Assembly (NCBI RefSeq): GCF_001544215.1
Contig: NZ_BCQB01000022.1
Span: 1 to 49,718, forward strand
Source: Enterococcus durans NBRC 100479 = LMG 10746
GTDB taxonomy: Bacteria > Bacillota > Bacilli > Lactobacillales > Enterococcaceae
Direction: 5' to 3'
Length of the DNA: 49,718 nt
The notes under the pieces are model-generated. The model was given only the letters and a program-made list of their open reading frames with translations, had not been told where the DNA came from and ran no database searches. Position numbers and translations under genes: made by a program. Below are positions 8,233-17,125 of the stretch, piece after piece (position 1 is the stretch's first letter; each line of letters starts with the position of its first letter).

Positions 8233-9087
8233 TTATTCCTCCACTAGCCTTTGTACGATCGTCACCACTGATATATCATACATACCGGCATAAGGTTTAA
8301 CGTATACTTCTCGATCCAATCCAAAACTGTCCGGTTTCGTTTTGACCACTGTACCGATCGGCAGATCTGCTGGTGAGTTTCCGCCTAGTCCAGAAGTCTG
8401 TACTACGTCACCTTCTTTGATATTTGTATCGCCAGTCAGCTGAGTGACCACTAAAGCTTGTGTCTTCTCATCATAATTTTTCAACAACCCAAACGCCTCG
8501 CCACTAGAAGAAGAGACACGTACTGGAAAATGATTAGAGCTTTCATTGGATGAAGTCAGCAACTCAATTTTAGAAGAAGCATTGTTCACTTCGATCACAC
8601 GACCGATCAGTCCTTTTTGGGACATGACCGCCATATCGACTTCAATACCATCTTTTGATCCTTTATCAACGATCAGCATATCTTGCCAAGTATCCGGTGA
8701 ACGTGTAATGACATTTGCTGTTACTTTTTCGTAGCTAGCCAATGTCTGGTTCAATTCAAGTTCTTTTTTCAGTGCTTCGATTTCCTTTTGATAATTTTTG
8801 TTTTTTAATGCTACTTCGTCATAACTGTCGATCTTTTCTTTAAGACGCTCATTTTCAGAATAAGTAGTAAACAGGTTATGGACAGAATCAACCCCATTTT
8901 CCACCCATCTTACGGGCGCTGAGATTGCACGATCAACGAATGATACACTGTCATTCACGACGGACTGGAAGAAATTAGGCTTTCCTTCATTCGCTCGTTG
9001 GGCAGCGGTCACACTTATTATCGTTACAACAATGATAACAATAACTAAGGTAATTATAATATTTTTATTAGGATTGAACTTCTTCAC
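8233..9087 (-). CDS. mreC: rod shape-determining protein MreC
   Basis: A 284-residue membrane-anchored protein with a single N-terminal transmembrane helix (about 10-29), a coiled coil (about 75-115) and the beta-rich extracellular domain with the family block DKGSKDGIEVDMAVMS. It scaffolds peripheral peptidoglycan synthesis with MreD. The start is GTG, preceded by GAGG. It is the first gene of an mreCD transcript; the 144 bases upstream up to thiN should contain its promoter. Confidence 0.95.
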   Translation of the reverse strand: MKKFNPNKNIIITLVIVIIVVTIISVTAAQRANEGKPNFFQSVVNDSVSFVDRAISAPVRWVENGVDSVHNLFTTYSENERLKEKIDSYDEVALKNKNYQKEIEALKKELELNQTLASYEKVTANVITRSPDTWQDMLIVDKGSKDGIEVDMAVMSQKGLIGRVIEVNNASSKIELLTSSNESSNHFPVRVSSSSGEAFGLLKNYDEKTQALVVTQLTGDTNIKEGDVVQTSGLGGNSPADLPIGTVVKTKPDSFGLDREVYVKPYAGMYDISVVTIVQRLVEE

Positions 9088-9231
9088 AAAGACACCTCGA
9101 ATTAATTAGACTCTTACGCTCAATTTTATCACTAATCGAGGCGAAACAAAAGGTAAGACACCTCTCTTAAGCTTTTTTTTAGCAATTAATTTACCCTGTC
9201 ATTTTTCCAATCACAGCGACTTGAACTAGCC

Positions 9232-9867
9232 TCAATCTCTACTTTGAATAACTGCTACAACTCCCTCTAAAAAGGAGAATTCAGCCGTATCTGAAATGAA
9301 TTCATTACTGGCATAGGAAGTCGGCTGTGAAACATCGGTCGGTTCCAACTCATACTTGCTCTTTCTGATTGCTAACTGCGTAACAGGTGTCAAACAACAG
9401 TATGCAAGATATTTCATTTCAGGAAGTTGTGTAATGCTGTGCTCACCTGGCAAATAAAAAGTCAGATAATTTTGCCGGTCGCTTATGACCAATTGTTGCG
9501 CATGGGACTTGAAACGTGGCTCTAAAGGCAACCAAAGATTGGCTAACAAATGATCGATCCGACCGCCAGTTGCCCCAATCAGCGTGATCGTTGCCTCAGG
9601 GTAAAGCATCAGCGTTTTCGACAAACCTAATTGCGTATCTGTATCATCCTTTTCCGCAGGAGCTTGGATCAGATCTACGGCCGCCTTCTTTACATGCTCT
9701 TTTTCTAGAGGATCCAACGAATCAAAATCGCCGATTGCAAGATCCAAAGGAAAATCATGTTGGATAAGATAAAGAGCCCCTCGATCAATCCCAATATACT
9801 GGTCATATTTTTCTTTCAATGCTGGCCACTCTTTAGGTGATCCTCCTGCTACCAACAAGATGTCCAT
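9232..9867 (-). CDS. thiN: thiamine diphosphokinase (thiamine pyrophosphokinase)
   Basis: A 211-residue enzyme transferring pyrophosphate from ATP to thiamine to give TPP. The N-terminal segment GIDRGALYLI, GDFDSLD, EKDDTDTQLGL and GATGGRIDHLLANLWL are the conserved family blocks. It is the last gene of the gmk-to-thiN block, one base after rpe. It works with thiamine uptake through ThiT, encoded at 25966-26547 under a TPP riboswitch. Confidence 0.95.
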   Translation of the reverse strand: MDILLVAGGSPKEWPALKEKYDQYIGIDRGALYLIQHDFPLDLAIGDFDSLDPLEKEHVKKAAVDLIQAPAEKDDTDTQLGLSKTLMLYPEATITLIGATGGRIDHLLANLWLPLEPRFKSHAQQLVISDRQNYLTFYLPGEHSITQLPEMKYLAYCCLTPVTQLAIRKSKYELEPTDVSQPTSYASNEFISDTAEFSFLEGVVAVIQSRD

Positions 9868-9868
9868 C

Positions 9869-10519
9869 TTATTTCAACGCCTCTTTTAATTGCTCGATCT
9901 GTCCTACTGGATTTTCAGAATTATACACATATGAACCTGCAACAAAAATCTCCGCACCTGCATCTCGGCAGATTTTAGCCGTTTCTGGTACGATCCCGCC
10001 ATCAACTTCAATGGTATAATGCCAATCGTTTTGTTGGCGTAAATCGGGTAATTCCGAAATCTTCTCTACCGTTTCCTCAATAAAGCTTTGTCCGCCAAAA
10101 CCTGGATTCACCGTCATAACCAAAACTTGGTCTGCAATGGATAAAACGTGTTTGATCATTGATACAGGTGTTCCTGGATTGATGACCACTCCTGCTTTGA
10201 CTCCTAGGTCCTTCGTCATTTGCAAGGCACGATGGATATGATGTGTGGCTTCGACATGCACTGTGATGATATCTGCACCTGCTTTAGCAAATGCCGGGAT
10301 ATAATTTTCCGGATCAACGATCATCAAATGGACATCTAATGGCAATTTTGTGATTGGACGAATCGCTTGGACGATATTCGGTCCAAATGTGATATTAGGA
10401 ACAAATTGTCCGTCCATGACATCCACATGGATATAATCTGCTCCTCCTTTTTCAACTAGTTCGATATCCCTTTGTAAATTAGCAAAGTCCGCGCTTAAGA
10501 TAGATGGTGCTATTTTCAT
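9869..10519 (-). CDS. rpe: ribulose-phosphate 3-epimerase
   Basis: Interconverts ribulose 5-phosphate and xylulose 5-phosphate in the pentose phosphate pathway. The TIM-barrel sequence has MKIAPSILSADFANL, the metal/active-site blocks HVDVMDGQFVPN and DVHLMIVDP, and TVNPGFGGQ; length 216 is standard. I chose the ATG at 10519 because GGAGG lies eight bases upstream; a TTG directly before it would add one residue. It follows rsgA by 12 bases and is co-transcribed with thiN. Confidence 0.96.
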   Translation of the reverse strand: MKIAPSILSADFANLQRDIELVEKGGADYIHVDVMDGQFVPNITFGPNIVQAIRPITKLPLDVHLMIVDPENYIPAFAKAGADIITVHVEATHHIHRALQMTKDLGVKAGVVINPGTPVSMIKHVLSIADQVLVMTVNPGFGGQSFIEETVEKISELPDLRQQNDWHYTIEVDGGIVPETAKICRDAGAEIFVAGSYVYNSENPVGQIEQLKEALK

Positions 10520-10531
10520 CAAGATTTCCTC

Positions 10532-11422
10532 CTATTTTCGTTTACCTTCTTTTTTTGAATACATTGGTTTACGATTTTCTACTTCTTGCAAGAACTGCAA
10601 ATAATCATCATATCGTGTTTGCGCAATCTCGCCTGATTCTACACGTTTCTTGACTTCACACCCTGGTTCTTTGGCATGCATACACTCTCTAAAACGACAA
10701 TGGTGCGCTGCTTCTACAAACTCAGGAAATTGTTTCGGTAGTTCCGTCGCTTCAATGGTCAAAAAATCGATTGAACTGAATCCTGGTGTATCCGCTACGA
10801 GACCATCATATAAAGGCAAAAGTTCTACATGCCTTGTCGTATGCTTTCCTCGACCTAATGAGTCAGAGATCTCACCAGTTTCCAAATTCAATTCTGGCGA
10901 AATCTGATTTAGCAATGTTGATTTTCCGGCACCAGATTGTCCCATAAAAACAGATAGCCGTTCTGGGAAATAACGCACCAATTCAGCTGTGTCATTTGGG
11001 TGTTTTGGCACAATCACCGGATACCCGATTTTTTCGTAGACTCGCTTGATTTCAGCAATTTTAGGATCATTGGGCGACAGGTCTGTTTTAGTCAGATAAA
11101 TGACGGGCTCAATTGACTCATATTCCAACAACACTAAAAAACGATCCAATAAATTATAAGAAAAATTAGGTTCAACTAAACTAGTGACAACGATGCCTAG
11201 ATCAACATTAGTTACTGGGGGGCGTACCAATTGATTTTTACGAGGCATTACTTCTAGTAAATACCCATCTGTTTTGTTTTCACTTTCAAATATCACTTGG
11301 TCGCCAACTAATGGGGTGATTTTCCGATTACGAAAATTCCCTCTTCCCCTTGTTTGATAGGTTTCACCGTCAGCATATACATAGTAGAATCCGCTGATTG
11401 CTTTTCTGATTTGTCCTTTGAT
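10532..11422 (-). CDS. rsgA: small ribosomal subunit biogenesis GTPase RsgA (apparent ATC start)
   Basis: A circularly permuted GTPase that checks late 30S assembly. It has an N-terminal OB fold, then the GTPase order G4 (TKTDL), G1 (GQSGAGKST, about residues 161-169) and G3 (DTPG), and a C-terminal zinc site with Cys242, Cys247, His249 and Cys255. The conserved OB-fold start (KGQIRKAISGFYYV) is encoded from 11422, but the first codon there is ATC. No ATG, GTG or TTG lies between an upstream in-frame TAA and residue 43. The first usual start, GTG at 11296, would remove the first OB-fold strands and has no good ribosome site. I therefore give 296 aa from ATC. Confidence 0.88.
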   Translation of the reverse strand: MKGQIRKAISGFYYVYADGETYQTRGRGNFRNRKITPLVGDQVIFESENKTDGYLLEVMPRKNQLVRPPVTNVDLGIVVTSLVEPNFSYNLLDRFLVLLEYESIEPVIYLTKTDLSPNDPKIAEIKRVYEKIGYPVIVPKHPNDTAELVRYFPERLSVFMGQSGAGKSTLLNQISPELNLETGEISDSLGRGKHTTRHVELLPLYDGLVADTPGFSSIDFLTIEATELPKQFPEFVEAAHHCRFRECMHAKEPGCEVKKRVESGEIAQTRYDDYLQFLQEVENRKPMYSKKEGKRK

Positions 11423-11436
11423 GTTATGCCACCTCC
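11420..11436 (-). promoter_or_regulatory. strong Shine-Dalgarno in front of a non-canonical ATC start
   Basis: On the minus strand GGAGG (11436-11432) is followed by nine bases and then ATC (11422-11420), the first codon of conserved RsgA sequence. The ATG overlapping the 5' side of this GGAGG is in another frame and stops after four codons. This is the site that decides the rsgA start. Confidence 0.75.
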
Positions 11437-11508
11437 ATTTTTCCTTATTTTACCACAGGAAAGAAAAATCATGTGGGGTTCCTCTGATAAACTTCTGTAA
11501 ATTAGAAA

Positions 11509-11653
11509 GAGGTTGGGACAGAAGTGTTTAACTCCGAGAAATAAGAAGAAGTTAACGAAAATTGCTTTTCAAATTTTTGTGAATTTCGGCTTATTTCCGA
11601 AGGAGATGATTCTGCTCCCACCGTTTATTCGTTTTTAAAGTATGCGACAAAAA
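11509..11653 (+). repeat. R1 repeat copy C, terminal hairpin broken
   Basis: Nearly identical to copies B and D through the 130-base body, from GAGGTTGGGACAG to the TTTATTCGTTTTTAAAG block. It then runs into TGCGACAAAAATCTG, where the right arm of the terminal hairpin is missing. It lies in the same orientation as copy D, 323 bases away, between prkC and rsgA. Confidence 0.88.
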
Positions 11654-11713
11654 TCTGAACAAATTAACTTTCAAATTTCTTTCAATTTTTTTACTGTCTA
11701 AGGGGGCTGGTTC

Positions 11714-11785
11714 GTGAAGTTCGCTATCATCAACGTGAAGATGACAACTTTTTTCCTTGTGGGTTTTTACTTTCTTTATAGCTAA
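11714..11785 (+). CDS. possible 23-residue hydrophobic peptide (uncertain)
   Basis: GTG, seven bases after AAGGGGG, opens a frame for a short peptide with a basic N-terminus and a hydrophobic, aromatic C-terminal half (TTFFLVGFYFLYS). This shape resembles type I toxin or signal peptides, but a short AT-rich frame can look like this by chance. It lies between two R1 repeats and antisense to the prkC-rsgA gap. I do not recognise a family. Confidence 0.2.
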   Translation: MKFAIINVKMTTFFLVGFYFLYS

Positions 11786-11789
11786 AAAA

Positions 11790-11819
11790 GAGGCTGAGAT
11801 ATGGAGATATCTCAGCCTC
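11790..11819 (-). terminator. intrinsic terminator between prkC and rsgA
   Basis: A 13-bp perfect stem (11790-11802 with 11807-11819) with a GGAG loop, followed in the minus direction by six T. This is a classical terminator facing transcripts that come from prkC, so rsgA-rpe-thiN probably has its own promoter downstream of here. Confidence 0.85.
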
Positions 11820-11831
11820 TAAAACTAGATT

Positions 11832-11995
11832 GAGGTTGGGACAGAAGTGTTTAACTCCGAGAAATAAGAAGGAATTCACGAAAATTGCTTTTCAAATTTT
11901 TGTGAATTCCGGCTTATTTCCGAAGGAGATGATTCTGCTCCCACCGTTTATTCGTTTTTAAAGAATGAGACAAAAGTGTTTCTTACTTTTGTCCC
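11832..11995 (+). repeat. R1 repeat copy D, with terminal hairpin
   Basis: Full copy of R1. Its internal palindrome has GGAATTC on the left arm and GAATTCC on the right, where copies B and C have GAAATT and AATTTC, a paired change. The terminal hairpin (11967-11977 with 11985-11995) has one mismatch and lies 20 bases downstream of the prkC stop codon, so it also sits at a gene end. Confidence 0.9.
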
Positions 11996-12015
11996 ACGCT
12001 CTTTTGCAGATGGCT

Positions 12016-14076
12016 CTAACTATCGCTAGTTTCACTACTGCTTGTACTATTTTCCGTTGATGAACTTGAACTACTTGAACTTGAGCTACTTGAACTGCTT
12101 GAACTACTGTCAGATGATTCTTCTTTAGAACTTGAAGATGCAGGATCAGGTCCTTTTGAATATACCACATTGACAATTGTTCCCTTAGCGACTTTCGCCC
12201 CTACACCAGGAACAGTCCGGATCACTTTGTCCTTTTCCACTGTAGGAGAATATTCATACGTTTCATGTCCGATATACTCTGCACCAATCCCTGCTAAATA
12301 GCTTTGTGCATCGCTTTTCGTATAGCCTGAAATATCATCCAACGTCTTTGTATCAGGTCCTTGACTGACCCTAAAACTAATATACGTTTGTCCTGGTACG
12401 ACTTCACCCAATTCTGGTGTTTGACTGATAATTGCACCACTTGGCACAGTATCACTAGGCTCATAACTAGTACCTATATTGCTAGCAATAAAACCTGTTG
12501 CAAGAAGTGAATTGAAGGCAGATTCATAAGGCTCTCCTACATAACTGCGTAGCGATACTGTTTCTGGCCCTTTACTTACCTTAAATGAAATCGTATCTGA
12601 TTCTGGATCTACTTCTGAGCCTTTATCTGGCGTTTGAGAAATAATCTCTCCACTATCGACTTCATCGCTGAATTCTTCTTCTTTTTCAATCGAACTAGAA
12701 GAAAAACCAAGTTTTGTCAGCTTTTCTTTTGCCTCATCGTAACTCATACCGGTATAATCATCTAATTTGATTTTTTTCTTCCCGCTACTTACGTAAAGAG
12801 TTACTTCTCGGTTTTGTTTGACCGTTGTTCCTGCTGCAGGATCTGTTTTGACTATGTCGCCTTCTTCGATCTTGTCATCAGCGATCTCTTCTGTCTTGGT
12901 AGCTGCTACTAATTTGGCTTTCGTCAATGTTTCTCTTGCGGAAGCTTCCGATAATCCAGAGACGTCAGGAATGACAACTTCCCCTCGTCCGCCTGAAGCA
13001 AAGAAAATACTTGTACCGATCCCTAGTAAAGCTAAAATCACGAGTAGAATGATCCACCATTTTTTTCGTTTTTTTGTTTTTACATCTGGAAGAGCTTCAT
13101 CTTCTGGAACGGAAGGTTGCTCCTCTGTTTTTTCTTTTGGTAGCGGCATGGATTTGAATGACTCTGGCATTGGTGTATCTTCTGTCAATGGTGTGAGTAT
13201 TTTCGTTTCGTTATCCATGACTTGTGGTTGCCATTTTGGTTCATTTGCACGTGCCGGTGATAATGCTGTCGCAAGATCATCTGACATTTCTTCTGCTGTC
13301 TTATAGCGATCTGCTGGTTCTTTAGCCGTCGCCTTCAACACCACATTTTCTAAAGCTTGCGGTATTGCAGGATCTAAAGCTTTGATCGAAGGCAATTCAT
13401 CTTGAAAATGTTTCAACGCGATCGTTACCGCGGACTCACCATCAAATGGAACGCTACCTGTCAGTAATTCATAAAGAATGATCCCTAACGCGTAAATATC
13501 TGACTGCTTAGTGGCCATACTTCCTCTCGCCTGTTCAGGAGATAAATAATGAACCGATCCAAGCATCGTATTCGTTTGCGTGATCGATGTTTCAGATAAA
13601 GCAATCGCAATCCCAAAGTCGGTGATCTTCACGACACCTTCATTATCGATCAATACATTTTGTGGCTTTAGATCTCGATGGATGATTTGATGACTGTGTG
13701 CTAAAGAAATCGCTGATAAAATCTGCTGCATGATGTTGACTACTGTTTCATATGGAACAGGATAATGTGTCTGGATATATCTTTTTAAATCCATTCCCTT
13801 CACATATTCCATCACCAAATACTGCATATCGTCCTCTTCGCCTACATCATAGACGCTGACGATATTCGGATGGACCAACTCAGTCGCAGCTAGTGCTTCA
13901 CGCTGAAAGCGACGAATAGCTGTTTGGTCATTTTGAAAATCGAATCGTAATACTTTTACTGCTACATTACGGTCCAAGATCAAATCATGAGCTAAAAAGA
14001 CATTTGCCATGCCTCCGCTACCGATATTTCCAGTGATTTGATATCGACCGTTCAGCTTTTTACCTAGTTCGATCAT
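12016..14076 (-). CDS. prkC: Ser/Thr protein kinase PrkC/IreK with PASTA repeats
   Basis: A 686-residue transmembrane kinase. The cytoplasmic kinase domain spans about 1-275, with the glycine loop GSGGMANVF, catalytic Lys41, HRDLKPQN with Asp135, and DFG at 153-155. A juxtamembrane linker and one transmembrane helix (about 340-360) follow. Four extracellular PASTA repeats (about 366-645) bind peptidoglycan or lipid II, and a Ser-rich tail ends the protein. In E. faecalis the homologue IreK controls cephalosporin tolerance and wall homeostasis. The ATG overlaps the stop of the phosphatase gene by four bases (ATGA), so the pair is translationally coupled. The Ser tail is encoded by a degenerate AGT/TCA microsatellite near 12055-12115. 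Confidence 0.96.
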   Translation of the reverse strand: MIELGKKLNGRYQITGNIGSGGMANVFLAHDLILDRNVAVKVLRFDFQNDQTAIRRFQREALAATELVHPNIVSVYDVGEEDDMQYLVMEYVKGMDLKRYIQTHYPVPYETVVNIMQQILSAISLAHSHQIIHRDLKPQNVLIDNEGVVKITDFGIAIALSETSITQTNTMLGSVHYLSPEQARGSMATKQSDIYALGIILYELLTGSVPFDGESAVTIALKHFQDELPSIKALDPAIPQALENVVLKATAKEPADRYKTAEEMSDDLATALSPARANEPKWQPQVMDNETKILTPLTEDTPMPESFKSMPLPKEKTEEQPSVPEDEALPDVKTKKRKKWWIILLVILALLGIGTSIFFASGGRGEVVIPDVSGLSEASARETLTKAKLVAATKTEEIADDKIEEGDIVKTDPAAGTTVKQNREVTLYVSSGKKKIKLDDYTGMSYDEAKEKLTKLGFSSSSIEKEEEFSDEVDSGEIISQTPDKGSEVDPESDTISFKVSKGPETVSLRSYVGEPYESAFNSLLATGFIASNIGTSYEPSDTVPSGAIISQTPELGEVVPGQTYISFRVSQGPDTKTLDDISGYTKSDAQSYLAGIGAEYIGHETYEYSPTVEKDKVIRTVPGVGAKVAKGTIVNVVYSKGPDPASSSSKEESSDSSSSSSSSSSSSSSSSSTENSTSSSETSDS

Positions 14077-14813
14077 GCTGCGTCCTCCTTAAATTCGATT
14101 AGAAGAACGGTGATATTATCTGCTCCGCCTGCTTCATTTGCTTGATTGATAAGTTCCGTCACTTTATCAGACAATGTTCCTTCTTGATTAACGATTGTCT
14201 CGATCATTTCTTCCGACAACATATTGGTCAAACCATCTGAACACAATAAAAGACGATCTTTCAATTGCCAAATATATGTCGAAACATCAACTTCTACCGT
14301 TCCCGGCATACCAACCGAGCGAGTCAAAATATTTTTTCGAGGGTGATTGACAGCCATTTCTTCACTGATTTCCCCAGATTTTACGAGTTCATTCACCAAA
14401 GAGTGGTCTTCTGTCAGCTGAATGATCTTGCCATCACGAATGAGATACGCACGGCTATCGCCAACATGTGCAATCGTAAATCGTTCTTCAGATAAAGCTG
14501 CAGCCACTATAGTGGTTCCCATTCCATTGTATTCAGGTTGTTCTTGTCCTCTTTGATAGATAAGTGCATTTTCTTCTTGGATTGCTTGGATGAACCACTG
14601 AGCGATTTTTTCGTCGTCCGTTAAGTCTTGTTCTTCCCAAGCATTTCCTAAGTTCAGCACAGCCATCTGACTGGCAATATCTCCCGCACGATGGCCGCCC
14701 ATTCCGTCAGCTAATATCGCTAGTTTGATTCCTTCTTGATTCGTGAACACACTAGCATAGTCTTGATTCGTATTACGTCGTCTTCCTACATCTGATTGAT
14801 ATTCAATCTGCAT
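14073..14813 (-). CDS. stp: PP2C-type Ser/Thr protein phosphatase (IreP/Stp)
   Basis: A 246-residue metal-dependent phosphatase that reverses PrkC phosphorylation. Metal-binding motifs are visible: RRRNTNQD near residues 11-18, ADGMGGH at 35-41, HVGDSRAYL in the middle, a CSDGLTNML block and [10 protein letters not shown] near the end. It is soluble with no membrane segment. It is located 12 bases after rsmB and overlaps prkC by four bases, the usual kinase-phosphatase arrangement in Firmicutes. Confidence 0.96.
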   Translation of the reverse strand: MQIEYQSDVGRRRNTNQDYASVFTNQEGIKLAILADGMGGHRAGDIASQMAVLNLGNAWEEQDLTDDEKIAQWFIQAIQEENALIYQRGQEQPEYNGMGTTIVAAALSEERFTIAHVGDSRAYLIRDGKIIQLTEDHSLVNELVKSGEISEEMAVNHPRKNILTRSVGMPGTVEVDVSTYIWQLKDRLLLCSDGLTNMLSEEMIETIVNQEGTLSDKVTELINQANEAGGADNITVLLIEFKEDAA

Positions 14814-14825
14814 TCTTTCACCTCA

Positions 14826-16184
14826 TTACTTTTTACGCAAACAACAAATGAAAAACCCATCTGTATAGAATTGATGTGGATATAAGGTCAACATTTTATC
14901 TTCGACTGATGATTGTAGCACAGGATCAATTAAAACATCAATCTTTTCAAAATCTGGATGCCGTTCTAGAAAAGCGGCAATTACTTCTTGGTTTTCTTCT
15001 TTCAAGATAGTGCATGTACTATATGTCAATATTCCAGAAGATTTTAACACAGTTGCACAACTTTCCAAAATCTCTAATTGGATTTTCGGAAGATTGGCTA
15101 GATCTTTGGCATTTTTTTTGTAGCGGATATCGGGTTTCCTTCTAAGTAAACCAAGGCCTGAACAAGGAGCATCTACTAAGATACGATCAAATTCTTGTGA
15201 AGAAAACTGCTCTTTAACTTCTCTCGCATCCATTGTCTGTGCATACACCGCAGATGATACTCCTAAGCGTTCAGCATTTTCCTCAATCAATTTTACTTTA
15301 TGTTCGTGGACATCAAGAGCAGTCACTTCTCCGCCACAAGTCGGATCTAAAAAGGTAGCAATATGCGTTGTTTTCCCGCCAGGTGCTGCACAGGCATCTA
15401 AAACATGATGTTCGGGCTCGATTTGCATTGCTGGAGCAACCAACATAGAGCTCTCATCTTGGATCGTCATGACGCCATCGTGAAACAGCGAGCTAGATGC
15501 TAGATGCCCTTTTTCAGCGACTACTCCGTAAGGGCTGACGATACTTGCTGTAGCAGAGATATCTTCTGCTTGTAACGTCAAGATAGCTTGATCCCTTGCA
15601 TATCTTCTCGTATCCACACGGCCACTCGCATGACTAGGCTGGTACAAAGAATGCCCCAATTTTTCTGTTTCCTCATAACCCACTTGTTCAATCAATCGTT
15701 TCGTCAGCCATAGTGGCAAACTGATCATTGTCGCTAAACGCTCAACGGGGTCTTTGATTGCTTCAACATCTGGTTTTCCTTGTCGTTGGTAGCTTCGTAA
15801 GACTCCATTGACGAATTTTCCCGTACCAGGATTGCCTTTCGTCTTAGCGATTTCTACTGCCTCATTAAAAATGGCGTGGGCAGGTACTTTATCTAAAAAT
15901 TCCAGTTGATAGACAGATAAATAAAGCAACGTCTTGACCCAGTCATCCACTTTCTTTGCTTTGGCAATAAAAGGTGCAACATAAAATTCTAATAAACGTT
16001 GGCGACTGATAGTCCCATAGACCAGCTCTGTAAAAAGGCCGATATCTTTCGAGTTCAAGTCGCTCTGTTTGATCATTTCATTCAGCAACAAGTTGGAATA
16101 AGCGCCGCCTTTATTGACTCTTTCAAGTGTTATCAGCGCCATGTAACGTACTGATTTTTTCATTTTTTTAGGTATCTTTGCCAT
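14826..16184 (-). CDS. rsmB: 16S rRNA (cytosine-967 C5) methyltransferase RsmB
   Basis: A 452-residue protein with an N-terminal NusB-like RNA-binding domain (about 8-145) and a C-terminal SAM-dependent m5C methyltransferase domain. It has the SAM motif LDACAAPGGKTTHIA and the two cysteines of the family, in DAPCSGLG and TYSTCTILKEEN. It methylates C967 of 16S rRNA. Its first base overlaps the last base of fmt, so the two are translated from the same message. Confidence 0.96.
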   Translation of the reverse strand: MAKIPKKMKKSVRYMALITLERVNKGGAYSNLLLNEMIKQSDLNSKDIGLFTELVYGTISRQRLLEFYVAPFIAKAKKVDDWVKTLLYLSVYQLEFLDKVPAHAIFNEAVEIAKTKGNPGTGKFVNGVLRSYQRQGKPDVEAIKDPVERLATMISLPLWLTKRLIEQVGYEETEKLGHSLYQPSHASGRVDTRRYARDQAILTLQAEDISATASIVSPYGVVAEKGHLASSSLFHDGVMTIQDESSMLVAPAMQIEPEHHVLDACAAPGGKTTHIATFLDPTCGGEVTALDVHEHKVKLIEENAERLGVSSAVYAQTMDAREVKEQFSSQEFDRILVDAPCSGLGLLRRKPDIRYKKNAKDLANLPKIQLEILESCATVLKSSGILTYSTCTILKEENQEVIAAFLERHPDFEKIDVLIDPVLQSSVEDKMLTLYPHQFYTDGFFICCLRKK

Positions 16185-17125
16185 TATTTCACCTGCTGTC
16201 CAATCTCTACATGCTGTCCGCTACCATTCAAGAATTCAGCAATTACTTGTTTTCCTTTACCTGCTGGCTGTAACTCCTTGATAGCCAAAACTGTTCCTCC
16301 ACCACAAGCGATCCAAAGATTTTTTTTGTCTTTTTGGATGATCGTTCCAGGTGCTTCAGTTGTTGTCTCATCAAGCACTTCCACAGATAAAAGCTTCCAA
16401 CGTGTACCTTCATAGGTCGTGAATGCAACTGGCCAAGGACGCATGCCTCGTACTTGATTATCCACTTCTTCCGCTGTTTTATTCCAGTCAATGGCTTCTT
16501 GTTCGCGCGTAATGTTTGGTGAAAAAGTTACATTCGCTTCATCTTGAGGCTGCGGCTTTATTGTGCCGTTTAAAATATCAGGCAATGTTTTTAACAATAA
16601 TGTTTTCCCTAAAACACTAAGTTTTTCAAACATCGTGCCGACATCATCTTGTTTTGTGATTGGCAAACTTTCTTGGGCATAGATGCCGCCAGCATCCATT
16701 TTTTTGATCATTTCCATGATCGTGACACCTGTTTCTTTCTCCCCATTTATAATCGAGTAATGTACAGGTGCTCCTCCTCGATATTTAGGCAATAATGAGG
16801 CATGGACATTGATAGCGCCAAATATAGGTGCTTGCAATAATTTTTCTGGTAAGAATTGGCCAAATGCAGCAGTAATGATGGCATCTGGTCGCAAAGCAAT
16901 GATTTCTTCCATTTCCGCTGAGCCGGAGATTTTTTCTGGTTGAAGAACAGGCAGTCCATGTTTCACAGCTGCTTCTTTGACCGGGGATGGCGTGATTATT
17001 TTTTTTCGCCCCACTGGTCTGTCTGGTTGGGTCACTACCGCTACCACTTCATATCCCTCTGCTAATAATCCTTCAAGGATCGGTACTGAAAAAGCAGGGG
17101 TACCCATAAATACTAGTTTAGTCAT
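16184..17125 (-). CDS. fmt: methionyl-tRNA formyltransferase
   Basis: Formylates Met on initiator tRNA using 10-formyl-THF. The N-terminal Rossmann-like domain has FMGTPAFSVPIL and the folate-binding catalytic block NVHASLLPKYRGGAPVH, and the C-terminal domain follows after about residue 205; 313 aa is the normal length. It overlaps def by eight bases, placing the enzymes that add and remove the formyl group side by side. Confidence 0.97.
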   Translation of the reverse strand: MTKLVFMGTPAFSVPILEGLLAEGYEVVAVVTQPDRPVGRKKIITPSPVKEAAVKHGLPVLQPEKISGSAEMEEIIALRPDAIITAAFGQFLPEKLLQAPIFGAINVHASLLPKYRGGAPVHYSIINGEKETGVTIMEMIKKMDAGGIYAQESLPITKQDDVGTMFEKLSVLGKTLLLKTLPDILNGTIKPQPQDEANVTFSPNITREQEAIDWNKTAEEVDNQVRGMRPWPVAFTTYEGTRWKLLSVEVLDETTTEAPGTIIQKDKKNLWIACGGGTVLAIKELQPAGKGKQVIAEFLNGSGQHVEIGQQVK

